DNA of 64,000 bases from Elmis aenea (taxonomy: Eukaryota; Arthropoda; Insecta; Coleoptera; Elmidae), in contig OX393582.1 of assembly GCA_947652605.1 (NCBI GenBank), positions 10,130,544-10,194,543 on the forward strand, in the 5' to 3' direction. Both the position numbers and the translations under genes were made by a program. The notes below the pieces were generated by a model, which was given only the letters and a program-made list of their open reading frames with translations, was not told the origin of the DNA and did not search any database. Shown here one piece after another: positions 24,095 through 36,677 of the stretch. The stretch's first letter is position 1. Every line of letters starts with the position of its first letter.

Positions 24095-24596
24095 CCTGTC
24101 AATTCTACCCAATATGAACATAAACAAACCATGGTAACCACCAAAATTAATGGTTTTTTATTGGAATATTAATTTAATGGTGCATGTTTACTTATAATAT
24201 TTTTTACTCTATAACTGTAGGTTTTACGAGAAAAGTTAAAGAGTAAAAAAAGTTTCTAAATAAGTCAAGGTTTATAAAAAATATTTTTAACCCACCAATA
24301 AGTTCTGATTAAAAAACCAACAGAGGTCGCACTTTTCAGCCCCCTGTGATCCTGTAAAGGTGGGAGATTATTAAAAATATTACTACGGGAAACCTTTAAA
24401 TAAGTATAAAACATCTACTAAATATCATTCTCCTGCGGTTATTAAAATTTAAGAAATTTTACCGCTCCCCCCCTTGAGAGGGTATAACTCCGATAGGAGA
24501 CGTCCAAGGAAGAGATTTTATAAAAAATACTCTCCTTAATTTTCTTTGACGAATCACATCCCGAATTTTTTAGCATTTTTTACGAAGCACCCTGTA
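24095..24596 (+). mobile_element. Dispersed repeat copy 2 with a CACCCTGTATA end
   Basis: The first about 295 bp match 22445-22715. The sequence continues through AACTCCGATAGGAGACGTCC to a terminal CACCCTGTATA at about 24590-24600, the typical outer end of the long-TIR elements in this window. No matching inverted arm was found upstream, so the element is truncated. Confidence 0.6.
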
Positions 24597-25497
24597 TATC
24601 TCGTGTGTTTAACCATTTCCCTTAATAGCTTTATAGACTTTTGATTCTTGTTAGCTTCGCGATTATTCAACCAAAATTTTCAACTCAACGCTATGTCACT
24701 CGCTCATTGACTCCATCTTTCTCAGTTAAATCGTTAACCATCCATATTAACTTTAAAGCTCCTATTGATATGAAAAAAAATATTCTAAATTGCACCCTCT
24801 ACACACAGAGTTGCATAATATGAAGAGATTAAAGTGTGTAAATATAATTTTTGATTTTTGTTAACCTGCTTTTTTAAGCACAGTTTCATGTTTAACTTCC
24901 AAGTAATAAGCTTTTTTTTGCTGCAAGTGGCTAATTTACTACTATAATGTTTACTATCTTTTTAAATTTTTGTATAATAAATTGTTTTGAATAGAAATAA
25001 GATGTATTTGATTGTAATTTCAGTTCTTAAGACGTTTTAATAATTGAAATCTTTCCACCAAGTACTAAATGCGATTTATTTTCGAAGAGGAGATATTTTT
25101 TAATTCAAAATACAAAGTCAACACCAACTTCGGATGTTTGTGTATCGTCACATTTTGTTTAAAACACGATTCTGTACTAGCAAGACAATTTGTTGATTTT
25201 CTCTTGTTTATCTAAATTTACACGAATAAATACGCGAACACCACATCCGGCAATTGTTCATTTCGTGGTACGTTGTTGTTTTGTTACTATTGTGTTTTGT
25301 TTTATATTAACAATGTGTGTGGCGTGATATATCTTAATATGCCTTTGTTTAATTGACCGCTTGCGTAACTCAATTGTTTTTTTGAAAAGTGACAATAGGG
25401 AAAAAGATATTTGTAACAAAAATAAAACAGTTGTTTGCCAAAAGCAACAATTTGAATGTTGTTGTTATAAAATTTAACTGTTTTAAGATTAAAATAT

Positions 25498-26336
25498 ACA
25501 GGGTGTCTTCTAATCATTATTAAAGCAAATAGGATGCCGTGGAAATCGAAAAAGCTGACTGTTCACTTCACTAACCTTGTCATTTATTTCTTGAATTATA
25601 GCATTTCTACTTCTAATTCCACTTTACAAGAGCAAATTGACATGGTTTATTCTCCGTTTCGTGTATTTAATTACTAATAGTAGGTAGATACTTAGTCTTG
25701 TGGATTCACTTATTAGCAATAAATAAATTGGCAACCAAATAAATTTTATTATTGTTATGAACTTTACTGGTGTTTCTAAACCTTAAAGGAAGCGCGAAGA
25801 AAAATGCAAAATGAAAGACAAATTATTTGTTGAAACCACAAAAAAAACATTAAATAAATTCTGTAAATAAAATAATAGAACGTAAAAAAAAAATCATTGC
25901 TATATGAAATTGAATAAACTAGTTAGCCTATAAGTGCATATTAATCAAAATGTGCGTAAATCCTTGCCGCAAGCAAAGGATTTCTTTCGCCTTCTCTCAA
26001 GCAATAAACCATATCAATTTGCTCTTGTAAAGTGAAATTAATTGTGGAAATGCTATAATTCAAGAAATAAATGACAAGTTTTTGACGTTAGTGAAGTGAA
26101 CAGTCAGCTTTTTCAATTTCCACGGCATCCTATTTGCTTTAATAACGATTAGAAAAAAAAAGTCGAATATCTCGAAAAGTATGAGTTTTGGGTATAGGAC
26201 ATACTCAACAAAAAATGAAGCTCTCTTTAAGACGAATTCGATGACATAAGAAAATACAGGGGTTTGCATTTGAAAAAATTGAATTACGAGCTTTTGAAAA
26301 TCATGGGAGTTGCCAGTTATTTATGAACACCCTGTA
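25498..26336. mobile_element. Long-TIR element family F with inverted arms
   Basis: The left arm begins TACAGGGTGTCTTCTAATCA (25498) and runs to about 25650; it pairs with about 26015-26155. The block GCAAATAGGATGCCGTGGAA followed by AAAGCTGACTGTTCACTTCA is almost identical in both arms. The right arm extends further to CACCCTGTATG (about 26336), so the left arm has lost about 180 bp. The centre (25650-26010) is non-coding. Confidence 0.75.
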
Positions 26337-26760
26337 TGCGTGATTCAAACTTTTTCGTATCGAGCTAATAGAGCAATGTTTTCGCATGTCCCTACCAAAT
26401 TACAACTCTGTGCTTCGAAAAATGACTTCAGGAGAATTTTTTAAATAAAGACTTAAAACCTTGAAAAATTTTGAAAATTATTTTCTTTTAGTGACAAGGC
26501 CGCATAAAAACCTGTACTATTTTATATCGATGTAAAGCTAAAATGAAGGCGGTCAAGAATATTAAATAAAAAATGGGGTGTTGTATTTGAAATATAAAAG
26601 TTGCTATTGGTTCCAGAGAGGTGACTCACCCTGTATATTTAAAAATATCTTTATCGTGTTCGGAAGAAACAACTGTATGGAATACCGTTTGAATCAACTA
26701 TCTATCTCAAACCGTTTAGCCACAATCGACCGATCCGCCACTAATGACTCACCCTGTATT
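26003..26760 (+). repeat. Family F unit, direct copy of 41745-42490
   Basis: About 755 bp, from AATAAACCATATCAATTTGC to GACTCACCCTGTATT, are repeated in the same orientation and order at 41745-42490. The unit contains three separate CACCCTGTAT-type ends (about 26327, 26625 and 26749), so it is a compound of at least two inverted-repeat elements copied as one block. Confidence 0.85.
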
Positions 26761-26920
26761 TAAAAAGGCTTTGCAGATGTTAAAATTAAATCCATAGTTA
26801 CGAAATGCGACTTTAATTTTAAAAATTAATGTTATTCAAAAATCTATAAAAAATTCATGCAATGAAATTAAGCAAAATTGGAGTATTTGCGTGATTGGTG
26901 CGTTACCATAACCGATGTTC

Positions 26921-26995
26921 CTGCTGATCTAGTGGTTAGTGTGTTGGATCGCTGGATTAGTTAGGTTTTCCAAAGGCACGCACTCGATTTTGGTT
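26921..26995 (+). ncRNA. tRNA-like SINE head (tentative)
   Basis: GATCTAGTGGTTAGTGTG (about 26926-26943) resembles a pol III A box of the GTCTAGTGGTTAG type. About 45 bp later CACTCGATTTTGG resembles a degenerate B box. No full cloverleaf can be folded by eye, and no second copy was seen in the window. It may be a decayed tRNA-derived SINE. Confidence 0.3.
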
Positions 26996-27588
26996 TAGCT
27001 TTAAGGGTTATCGCTTTAGGCTATTTAATTTAATAACAAAACTCCAAAGGCGGTAATATACTGAAAGTATTACGTGCATTACACTACATTAACCAACACG
27101 TTCGTATTATGACTGCATTAAGTTGCATTAAAAAGACATTTTAACGTTAAAAAAAAAAACAATTCGTCGCAATTTTTTTTAAAGCTCCGATGAAGCGTAA
27201 CTTGATCACAAATTCGTTTAATCGGTCAACAGATTACTCGGCTAATGAAGGCTGATCAACAATTAGCACGATTCTATTACTTTCTCGCTTCCAATTTTAT
27301 TTTAACTTCGTGCCAAGCGCTTTTTTCATCGAGATATTTGTAACTTTCGCTGTTCGAAATGATCAAAGAGAATAACATTAAGCAAGTGAGCCTATCATTT
27401 AAATTTTACTCACAAACATCATTTAAGTTCGCGTATAGCATCAAACGTTTATTAATCTTTTCGTTGATTAGCCAACGAAAATATTACTTTTTAAACCTGA
27501 AGTTTGTTTGCCTGGTTCTTATTTAAATAAAGCGATATTTTTATAAAAGAGTATAGTAAATATATAGGGTGTCCCAGTGAAAATAACC
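26996..27588. other. No gene recognised
   Basis: AT-rich. A TATAGGGTGTCCCAGTG motif at about 27563-27579 looks like a truncated element end just upstream of the small hAT element. Confidence 0.4.
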
Positions 27589-27595
27589 TGCTAGA

Positions 27596-27829
27596 CAGTG
27601 GTGCCCAACCATTAAATGAGCTCGAGCCAATTTAGAATTTAAAAATTTTAGGCGAGCCACATATAATATATTTTGATTTTAATATTTTAATTTTAAACGT
27701 TTTAATACATAAACAATAAAAATTTGAAATATGTTAAAGAAAATGAGGCACATCAAAAGTTGTCGCGAGCCACATCAAAAGGTGTCGCGAGCAACACGTT
27801 GCTCGCGAGCTACGGGTTGGGCACCACTG
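27596..27829. mobile_element. hAT-like miniature element (234 bp)
   Basis: Perfect inverted ends CAGTGGTGCCCAACC / GGTTGGGCACCACTG are flanked by the direct repeat TGCTAGA (27589-27595, 27830-27836). Near the right end TCGCGAGC repeats occur, and CGCGAGCAAC faces GTTGCTCGCG across 2 bp, forming a strong palindrome. Non-coding. Confidence 0.88.
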
Positions 27830-27999
27830 TGCTAGATTATATGGTTTGTTTTTAAAAATAATTCGCGCAATTGTTTTAGTTAGTTATAATATCTTCTACT
27901 CCACTGTGTAGAGCTCTGAAGATGTAGGAAATTTCTCAACTCCCATCTTTCCCTCCCTAGCGTTTCCGCTTGCCTTCAGTTTAGCTTCTTTTTTTTAAG

Positions 28000-28325
28000 T
28001 ATGCAGGCTATTTTCCCATTCTAGGTTCTTCTGCACCCCGTTTTTTTCTTTTTTTTTTGTTGCGCACACACCCTTTTTATATTTGGTTCACTATTTTACT
28101 TTTTTTCATTCTTGTAAGATGACCCATCCACCTTAGCTGGCTCTTTTAAATTTTTCTTCCTATAGTATCAACTTTGAACCAACCTCAACTAATGTTATTT
28201 TTTATTCTCTCCCTTCCAGTTATAACTGCAGCCGTTCTTAATAACTTCATTTCACTTGCTTGCTTTTAGTCATCCAGCACCCAAGTTTCACTATCGTAAA
28301 TTAATATAGGAGCAAAATACTTTTA
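28000..28325 (-). pseudogene. LINE pol C-terminal fragment
   Basis: On the minus strand from about 28315 the translation gives PILIYDSETWVLDD, a stop, then KQASEMKLLRTAAVITGREK. This matches the region after the reverse transcriptase domain of LINEs, where LLYGSETW is followed by a motif such as EMRFLR. It is frameshifted and lacks all catalytic parts. The clade is not resolved. Confidence 0.6.
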
Positions 28326-29314
28326 ATAATAATTTATTTCGATCAACTTGAGTTATTAATAGGCTAAAGACAATAAACTGTATGCTTTAATAAGAATTGG
28401 GGATTAAGTATTTTCAACTCTCAAATCTTTTAAAAGTCCTATCTATCTCCCATTTATCCACAGAGGTTCTTATCCTTGGCATTTTGATGCGTTTAAGATT
28501 TTGTCATTATTCTCGAAAAAAAAAACTGGCTAAAACTAAACGTATTTCAATGTTAAAGCGACTAAAGAAACAAAATAATTTGCTTTATCCTTTTGATAAA
28601 ACTCTCATTTAACAATTAAAAAAAATAAACAAAATGCCTGTTTAAGTACTCATATCACGTAGATTTTTGTGCATTGTGCAGATTTTTCTACCATTTACTG
28701 AAATTTATACCTATAATGTACCTTAAAATAAAGGGAAAAGTCGTTGTAATGGTCTCTGGGACACGCCATAGATTTAGGCATCACTTGAGTGTAATTAGTT
28801 TGAAGAACGTGTAGGTAGTTGTTATTCTGACAAGCGTTCGCTAACAAATGAACCCAGACAGGGTAAGGCATAGAGACGTTGTCTGGCAGCAAACAATAGC
28901 TTAAGTAAAGGTTTTTACGTATTGTAAATCATTTGAAAACAAGATATTCTTGGGCGATCCGTATAGATTGCAGGTAGGTAAGCTAGACCAAGTTAAAACT
29001 TACTGGTAATTAGTTTCATTAGATTATTAGACATTGTTCCAGTCAAAAGAGTATCTGGCGGAAATAAAAAACAGTATTTAAAAACAATTGGTCATTATTA
29101 TGCAAATGATTTTAGGCCATTTACGAAAATGTTACATCTTTTAAGTTTTTGTTTTAAAACTGTTATAAAAATAAACTCACCTCTCTTTATTTTTATTTTT
29201 GGTGATTTCCACTCCCGGCACAGCTTTTTAAATTTATCTGATAATGTAATGGTTTGCGTGTTTATAATTCTTTGGATGAATTCTTTAGTATTAAACAATT
29301 TTTTAATAAGCAAA
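28326..29314. other. No gene recognised
   Basis: Only short frames, none with a recognisable domain. No inverted repeat pair found. Confidence 0.4.
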
Positions 29315-29490
29315 ATAAAATTTGTAAGAACAAATTATTGATCTTCAAATGTTAAAAAAACGTTTTTTTTTTTTAATTGTACACAATAAACTGTTGCAGT
29401 GGAGCAATCAAAATTATTTGCTCTGAGCAAAAACCCATTGCTTCACTGCTCTGTGCTCCAGCTCCGTGCTCCGCTCCAAACATAGTAAAA
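29315..29490 (-). mobile_element. Fragment of the GGAGC-repeat hAT family
   Basis: The inverse of this segment aligns with 53863-54050. Shared features are TTTGGAGCGGAGCACGGAGC, the CAATGGGTTTT block, ATAATTTTGATTGCTCCACT, and the TTAACATTTGAAGATCAATA block. The outer end is degraded (CAAACATAG instead of CAAACCCTG), and the other half of the element is absent. Confidence 0.75.
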
Positions 29491-29649
29491 ACCACCAGAT
29501 AACTACTACTGAACTTTCACAATTATGGCCTTTAAACATGCGAAAAAAACTGATTTAGAAACACAGGCTGCAAGCCTTAAAGAAAATGGGAAAGAACATA
29601 TATTTGCCATTTTTTTATTAATATATTACCCTCAGCGATAGGTATATAC

Positions 29650-30240
29650 CATATTCTTCTTAATCGAGTCCTTTGGCACTTTTCGGTGTCGAGGTATGTT
29701 TCCTAGTTCTTAATTATATTTCTTCATCCTTGTCCATCATTAGCTAACTTTGGCACATCTCCAGCTGACTCCTTTTTCTTTTAGTCTGTCTCACTACTTT
29801 TTCCCATTTTGTCTTTGGTCTTCCTTTACTCTTCCATTTCCCTCAAACTTCATTTTACATTCCATTTTTGCGTACCTGCTTCCTGGCATGCGTAGTAGAT
29901 GTCCCAGCCATCTTAATTGTTTGTCTCTATGATTGTCTTTATCTTAAACTCCTAGACATTTTCTGATTTTATCGTGCTAATCTTATGAATTAGTGTACAT
30001 CCTTCTATTCTTCTCCAATATCTCATCTCCTGCGTCCATATCGTTTGTTTTTGCTTCTTTTTAGTGCCCAAGCTTCCGAACTATAAGGAAAAATTGCTGC
30101 AAAAATTGCTTTAAATCCTCGCATCTGGGTTTCTTTTGAGATCTTCTTACTTATCAAGCATTTATTTGTGGCGTTATAGAATTTCGTCGCTGCAGCTATT
30201 ATGTTATTTAGCTCTTCTTCCAATTCACCGTTCTTTGCAG
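29650..30240 (-). pseudogene. LINE 3' end (same family as 51471-53760)
   Basis: About 590 bp are alignable with the 51471-52070 region in the same orientation. Shared landmarks on the plus strand are TCTTAATCG, CTTTCGGTGTCGAGGTAT-like, CAGCTGACTCCTTTTTCTTT, GGCATGCGTAG and TATCAAGCATTTATTTGTGG. Minus-strand residues are broken by stops. The 3' terminus (GATTAAGAAG) is at the low-coordinate end. Confidence 0.7.
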
Positions 30241-32921
30241 TTATCTACTACAGATACAATAAATTGAATCTTATTTTAAAATGTATCTGCCTTTTACACT
30301 AAAAAAATCGCGCACAGTTAAGATTCATCTTGAACATTGCTTTTTTTTTATCCCTGCATACTTTACCAGGCCCTACGAATTGCTTTTAATTTAAAAGCTT
30401 CTTATTTTAAATTTACATTAACATCTTAGAGCAATTTTCCTTAAAAAAAGTTTTAAACTGTGTTATTTTTTTTTATTCAAGCCTAATACTTTAGCCAGCA
30501 CTAACTTAACCGTGTTTAATATGGAAATATAACATGAACGGCTTTAATTTGTGAGGACGTCCTCGACAATTTGTCGTTAGGCCCTTACATAACTTTAATT
30601 AAATTTCTCTAAATTGTCTAAATTGCACAAATTTGCATTACCGACCACAACTGCAATTCATAAACGAGGATTAGGACATATTTAAGGTCCCTGCTGCAGT
30701 AAAGTCGACGGATTAAGGAACCCTTGACCGCCTCCACTATTTACTATCACGAATTGTACAATGTACTTAGGTATTATTTAGATCACGATGCACCTGGTAG
30801 CCATATTCCCCTACCAGTTACGGCCCTTGCTGTTTTATCTTTACAGCTGCATTGAGTTAAAGGATGCGAAATGTCTTCTGCATCGCCCCTCTTGTATTTT
30901 GAATCATTGATAAGACGTCTCCCTGTGACTACTTTTATTTCGCTGCAGTTGCAACCGACGAACGTCTTGAAAGGTAAAAGTTTACGATCGAGTAGAATGG
31001 TTACGCGTTCTGCGCGTTTAATGTTTGGGGTTCGTTTGGGATGAAATGTAGTACCTACGGTTTTGTTTCAAGCTTCTAACTAATTCATGTACACCGCGTG
31101 CTTAGGTGAATTAGACGAAATCAATTTATCCTCGGCAAATCCTAATTACACTCATTCGTTAACGTGCGTTGTTTAAAAATTTTGTTTTGTTTTCTTTTTC
31201 TTTCTGAGGTTTAGGGACGGCGTACAACAGTTGTGTGCGCGTGTTTTCGTGAAACGCGAGGGTTTCAGATCCTTTTATCTTTTTTTTGTTGTTGTCTCCG
31301 AAGACTATATTTTAATTACCTTAATTTTTTTTTGTACAGGTTTTTGTGCGTTGTAAAACGTTTTCTGCTCAAAGGTTTGTTCGAAAAAAATCTTAATAGG
31401 GAGACCAGGGATGAAAGTATTTTTTTTTTTGTTTTTATTTAATTTCTCATAGAGTTTAACAAGCTTTTACATACTAATTGATTTAATGATAGGTTGGACA
31501 TTTGTCTTCCTTCCAAGATATTTATTTCATGTATTTCGCAAAGCATATGTGAGAGCAATTTTTTTCTGTGTAGCAAGACAGCTGTTACTTCCAACCTCAA
31601 TTTGTTTAATTGTTGTTTAATTTCCTGATTACAATGTCTGCACATTCTAATTTTATTGTTTTAGTCACCTTCCAAAATTAAATAAAGTTGAGTTTAATTT
31701 TCAAAGAGCCCATCCATATTTAAAGTGTCTAGATTTGAATTTCGATTAAATATCCAAATATTGTCAAGTGGTGTTCTTAAAACTAGAATCTTTTTTTTAA
31801 TGATACAGAAGCTGTGATAACGATTTTTAAATTTTATTCAGACGAAACATAGCCTGATCATTTGTTAGCGATTTTGGTTTACTAGTCTTTTTCTACAAAC
31901 ATTAATTTTTTGGCTTAATCGATGTTTAAATTCCGCTCTTACGTCTAGAAATGTCTAAAATCAAGAATTTCAATATATTTTCGACTTATAAAAGGCAATT
32001 GATATGTGGTGTTTCCAAATCAACATGCAAAGCGAAATTATTAAGATAATTTTCATTGATTTTTTTGCTTACAACCACCGGTGCCTTAAAATGTCCGTGG
32101 TTGGACGCAGTTGCACCGTTCGCACTTGCCTTGGGCCAACCCTGTAGAGGCAGTGAATTACTTTGATCAGCAAAATCTCTCCACATTGCTGTGCGCATAC
32201 AGCATCGGTTTCATTTCCTCTACAGCTCTACACCAAGTCTTCTGTTTTACGGGTTACCCGGAAAACTTTGTTGTATCTGAACTCCAAATGTTAATTGATT
32301 TCGATAGAGTGGACTGTAGTATTTGTACTGGTAAAATTGTATGCTTTTTATTGACATTGTACAAGAAACATAGTTGTTATTTTTTTTTTTAAGTTACCAT
32401 GACAAATTGATATATTATAATTATTATAGGTTCCCCTAACCACTATGTACAAATTTATTCAGTTCAACCCCTGCCTCCAAATAGCCCACCAATTATCATC
32501 TCTTCCGCCTCTTGAGAAACAATCTTAAAATATCTTCAATGAGAGTTGAGGTTATGTACGTGAAAATGTTTTGGCTTATACAATCCTAACAGAACCGGTA
32601 GATAAGCAATGCACTTATACATTTGACGAAGAATAATCATGATTGCTGATTTATTATATTTTCATAGCTAGGTAGGTAAGTGATAAAAAAGAGACTGATT
32701 AATAAGAAAAAGAACAAATCAAGAAGTCCTGAGAGTCAACGGTTAACGAAAAGTAACGGCAATTGCAAGAATACAAATATTAGGACGGAAAAAAGTTCAA
32801 AAGAGCTTTAGCATAACCTGTAGAGCTATAGTATACATATATAATATCCGGTATAATATACATTAAGCAATTTTAATTAATAATGTATTGCTGACATTAA
32901 AAGTGAGCTAATCTCATATTG
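30241..32921. other. No recognised gene; two unidentified short frames
   Basis: Mostly unique DNA, less repetitive than its surroundings. Two minus-strand frames look slightly protein-like: 31439-31645 (basic, leucine-rich, starting MCRHCNQEIKQQLNKLRLEV) and 31986-32198 (MRTAMWRDFADQSNSLPLQG at its start). I recognise neither, and both are short enough to be chance. If a host exon exists in the window, this region is one place to look. Confidence 0.35.
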
Positions 32922-32929
32922 CTTTAAGC

Positions 32930-33123
32930 CAGGGCTGTCCAACTGGCGGCCAGCGGGCCACGTCTGGCCCGCGAAAGAACTTTTGTGGCCCCTAAACCTC
33001 TTACAAAAAATTATTCAACTTTTATTCGATATATGCTTACAATTTCGTTGCGCCTATTAGATTTATATTCACTAGTGGCCCGCAAACTTTAAAGAAAAAT
33101 AAATGGCCGCCACTCATGTAGAG
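32930..33123. mobile_element. hAT-like miniature element (194 bp)
   Basis: CAGGGCTGTCCAACTGGCGG at the left faces a degraded right end whose inverse reads CTCTACATGAGTGGCGGCC. The 8-bp direct repeat CTTTAAGC lies at 32922-32929 and 33124-33131. Next to the left end GCGGGCCA faces TGGCCCGC across 4 bp. Non-coding. The exact 8-bp duplication supports hAT. Confidence 0.85.
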
Positions 33124-33131
33124 CTTTAAGC

Positions 33132-33693
33132 TATGATTTTTGTAGCGATATTTCGTAAGCTATTTATTATTTTCATATAACTAAAACACTCTTACAAATA
33201 AAACATCCTTCATAGTTTCAGTAACGGTCCTAATTAATGTTGCTGTATTATTTTAAGTAAAAAGAGCGATTTATACTTGAAGTTATATTCAGTTGCATAT
33301 AGTGGGCATTCAAGTATAAATTTATAATTTGGTTTTCAAATATGCAAGTTTTAATTTAAAGTTTTGTGTAATTAAACAAAATGTTCCAATTAGCACAGTG
33401 TTTATTCAACTGCATTTGTGCTTATGAAAAAGTTTGTTTCATTATAACGTAGAAAAATTAATTGTACACTTTTGAATTATACGTTTTAATCATGTATGCG
33501 GAATAAAATCGTAGTTACCTACTAGAAAAAAAAGTTGTGCAGTCGAGAGCTCATTTCATAGCTCTTGTTACATTGGCCAGTGACCTATTATTTGAAGCGT
33601 TCTTTAATTAAAGTTTATATCTTATTAAGGCACGTTTTCGGGTATTCCTGGCAGTAAAATATTAATAATTATGCATTTTAGTTTGTGAGAAGC
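33132..33693. other. No gene recognised
   Basis: AT-rich DNA up to the poly-T that marks the tail of the LINE on the minus strand. Confidence 0.4.
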
Positions 33694-35165
33694 TTTTTTT
33701 TTTTTTTTTTAATATGTATTTTAGCAATCAAAACACTACGTATTCTTTAAGCTAATGTGCTGGCTATCTAGTTATTAGATCAATATCATGATGAGATCTC
33801 TTCCAGTGATGAGATCTCTTCTACCATGTTACAGGTACTGTCTTTTTAGGGATTTTCGTGGGTTTCCAATTTGCCATGGTGCGTAACGCTTCTTTCATGA
33901 ATGACTTCTTTTATGGTTGGTATATTTAGATCGTTGTGAATCTTGTCATTGGTGACGTACCATGGAGCGTCAACAATTTCCCTTAATATCTTGGATTGGA
34001 ATCTTTGTATAGTTTGTATGTTAGATTTGCTCGCACAGCCCCACAGTTCAATCCCATACATCCACACGGGCTTGATTATGGTTTTATATAACAGAATTTT
34101 ATTTTCTAATGAAAGAGTTGACTTTCGTCCAATCTCTCTTTGCCTTAAGTCCATTTGCTTCCTCTTCTTGGTTATATGTACTTTCCAATTTAACTTGCTA
34201 TCTAGGTGTAGTCCTAGGTATTTTACGGACATGGTTTGTGGTATTTGTACGGTGTTTAGGAAAATAGGTGGACATAGATCTTTTCTTAGTGTAAATGTTA
34301 TATGGTTTGATTTGGTCTCATTTATTTTAATATTCCATTTTTTAAGCCAGCTCTCTAGGGTATTTAGATATTCTTGGAGGAATAAATGTGCGCGACGAAC
34401 GTCACTTAGCTAGTGAGTATAACAGTATCGTCCGCAAATGTTCCAATTGTTATGTTTGGTGACACTGGAAGATCTGATGTAAACAGAAGATACAGTGGCG
34501 GTCCCAAGACACTTCCCTGGGGAACCCCGGAGTTGATAGGTAGTAGAGCCGAGACGTCGCCTTTAACTCTCGTTCTAAATTGTCGATTATTTAGATAGGA
34601 TTCCAATAATTTAAAGAATCCTGGCAGGTGTTTTTTGATTTTATATAATAGCCCTGCGTGCCAAACTCTGTCGAAAGCTTGGCTTACGTCTAAGAACACT
34701 GATGTGCAGTATTCCTTATCATTTAAGGCGTTGAGGATGCTGTGCGTTATACGATGACACTGCTGCGTTGTGGAGTGAGCTCGGCGAAATCCTAATTGGT
34801 AATTGGGCATCCAGTTATCAGGATCGATTCTTCGAAATACTAATTTTTCTAATAGTTTTGAGACTACTGATAGTAAACTTATTGGACGATACGATTTTGC
34901 ACTGTGTGGATCTTTGCCAGGCTTAAGAATTAGGATGATCTCTGCTAATTTTAGTTTTTGAGGCCAGTAATGATTTCTAAGGATTGCATTAAATATGTAC
35001 GTCAGTAGTACTATACCCTTTTTTGGCAACTCTTTTAACATCTTTGGCGTAATAAGATCCATGCCCGGTGCTTTTTTAACGTTTAAGAATTTTATTTCCT
35101 CTTTTATTTCTTTAGGCGTGATTTGGTTAAAAACGTTAGCATATTTATTTTGCATGTTTGCGAAA
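33694..35165 (-). mobile_element. 5'-truncated jockey-like LINE
   Basis: Minus-strand element with a 17-nt poly-A tail (seen as T at 33694-33710), a 3' region of about 135 bp, and the reverse transcriptase coding part up to about 35165. There it is cut off, as is usual for target-primed insertions. GTTTGTGAGA at 33681-33690 and GTTTGCGAAA near 35157 resemble each other and may be remnants of a target duplication. The endonuclease and first open frame are missing. Confidence 0.85.
33846..35155 (-). pseudogene. LINE reverse transcriptase, jockey clade, one frameshift
   Basis: The first 249 residues (34406-35155) cover RT motifs 0-5. KKAPGMDLITPKML is followed by SYRPISLLSVVSKLLEK, then QLGFRRAHSTTQQ, the catalytic FLDVSQAFDRVWH, then SGVPQGSVLGPPLY and the second catalytic site TFADDTVIL. 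A one-base change near 34409 shifts the frame. It then continues without a stop as LSDVRRAHLFLQEYLNTLES through YLGLHLDSKLNWK, then MYGIELWGCAS and a C-terminal end at 33846. Both catalytic sites (DVSQAFD, FADD) are intact. The protein would copy the element's RNA at a nicked target. Clade assignment is from the motif style. Confidence 0.85.
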
Positions 35166-36677
35166 TTGTGAATTTAAAAAGATATATAAGTTAATAAGGA
35201 ATAAGGAGTTTACTAAAATGTATTACGAATTTTCAAACTGCAAAAAAGTCCAAATGTTATGGCACGAATTTGCTTAAGTACTATTTATAATGTAAAATTA
35301 TTTGTTTTAATAAACGACATCTTCAATATTTTAAGCTTCTGATACAGTCATAGCTGTATTAAAATTTACAAAACGATTGACTTAGATTGAATTTTGAGTA
35401 CAAACAAGTTGTATTCCTTAGTGATATCGAAGTAAACCATCAAAATTTGGTATAAATTTGATGTGTTTATTATATTTTCTTAGTTTTTTAAAAACATTAG
35501 AATAATTATTATTTTTTTATTTGTCAGTAACAATTAAACATTAAAATTATGGCCTTATGATCTATGTATTATGAGAATGAATTACAATCTTCGTGGTTTT
35601 ATCATACGCCAGGTCCTCATGGTATCTTTAATAAGTCCAGATTTTACAGTTGCGCTTTAAAATCTATCAAGTATTAGCTGTAAGTAATATTTTAGTACGA
35701 AAGATGTCGTTAAAACTAAAAATATCAAGTACGTCTCAATCCATAGCGATAATAAATTTCGTTGTAAAATAAAATTGCCATTAAATGAAAGCTATAAAAT
35801 ATACATATACATTTCGGAAGATAGATTTCTGTGTGAAATACGGGGTGTAGTATTTTTTAGGAATCTGGTAGAAAAATAATTAATAACTAAAGGGAAACCT
35901 GAGTTTTTTTTTTAGTGTTACCGTAGTTTATTTAAAGAATCGTTCCGAAATATATTTTAGTAAAAGTTTTATTTTTAAAATAAACCAATTTTTTTTAAAG
36001 ACGTTGATGTTATTTAAAAAAATATTTATCACAGTTTTATAACTATTTTTTGGATTATGTATGTATGATACGTTATTGACTGCACTTACATTAAATTTAG
36101 TAGTCATGTATCGTAAAATTTAAAAATAACTAATAGTCGTCCAGAATGATTATATGTACCTACGTTAACATAAAATAACCGTAAAAATTCCATTTACATA
36201 ACTAAGTTGCTTAAAAAATAATAAAACACATAAGTTATGGTTATCGTTATAAGTATTGGTTCTTAATGTGTGTTCATTTTTAAAATGTTTATTACTGAGT
36301 GTTCTTCTTTTGGTCATTATTAATAAGTCCGTGATATATGGATTCAGTCAGTGTTTTAGCATCTTAGAAAAATCATACTGAAATTTCACACCGATATGAA
36401 GAAACTTGTTTATACAACCACATTATAACAGTTGAATAGATATCAGTGGAATATTGCCACTGTTGAATTCGTTGCATTCAGTAACACAAAAATGTCCGTT
36501 TTTATAAGTTTATCCCAAAAAACAATAAAGATATTAAAGAAGAGAAATTTATTAGATGGTTCTTAATCGGATCCTCTTGATCATGCTTCTTCTTTTGTTT
36601 TGTTGTTTAGCTTTAGATTAACTCTAGATGATGCATCTACTTTTGTTCTATTGTTTTAATAAATTTTGACCAAACCT
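35166..36677. other. No gene recognised
   Basis: AT-rich DNA. Near 36556-36590 a short stretch (TTCTTAATCGGATCCTCTTG) resembles the LINE 3' terminus again, just ahead of a longer copy. Confidence 0.4.

Noticed and set aside
34413..34598. Plus-strand frames at 33943-34413 and 34413-34598
   Set aside because: They are antisense shadows of the jockey-like reverse transcriptase; the minus strand carries all conserved motifs.
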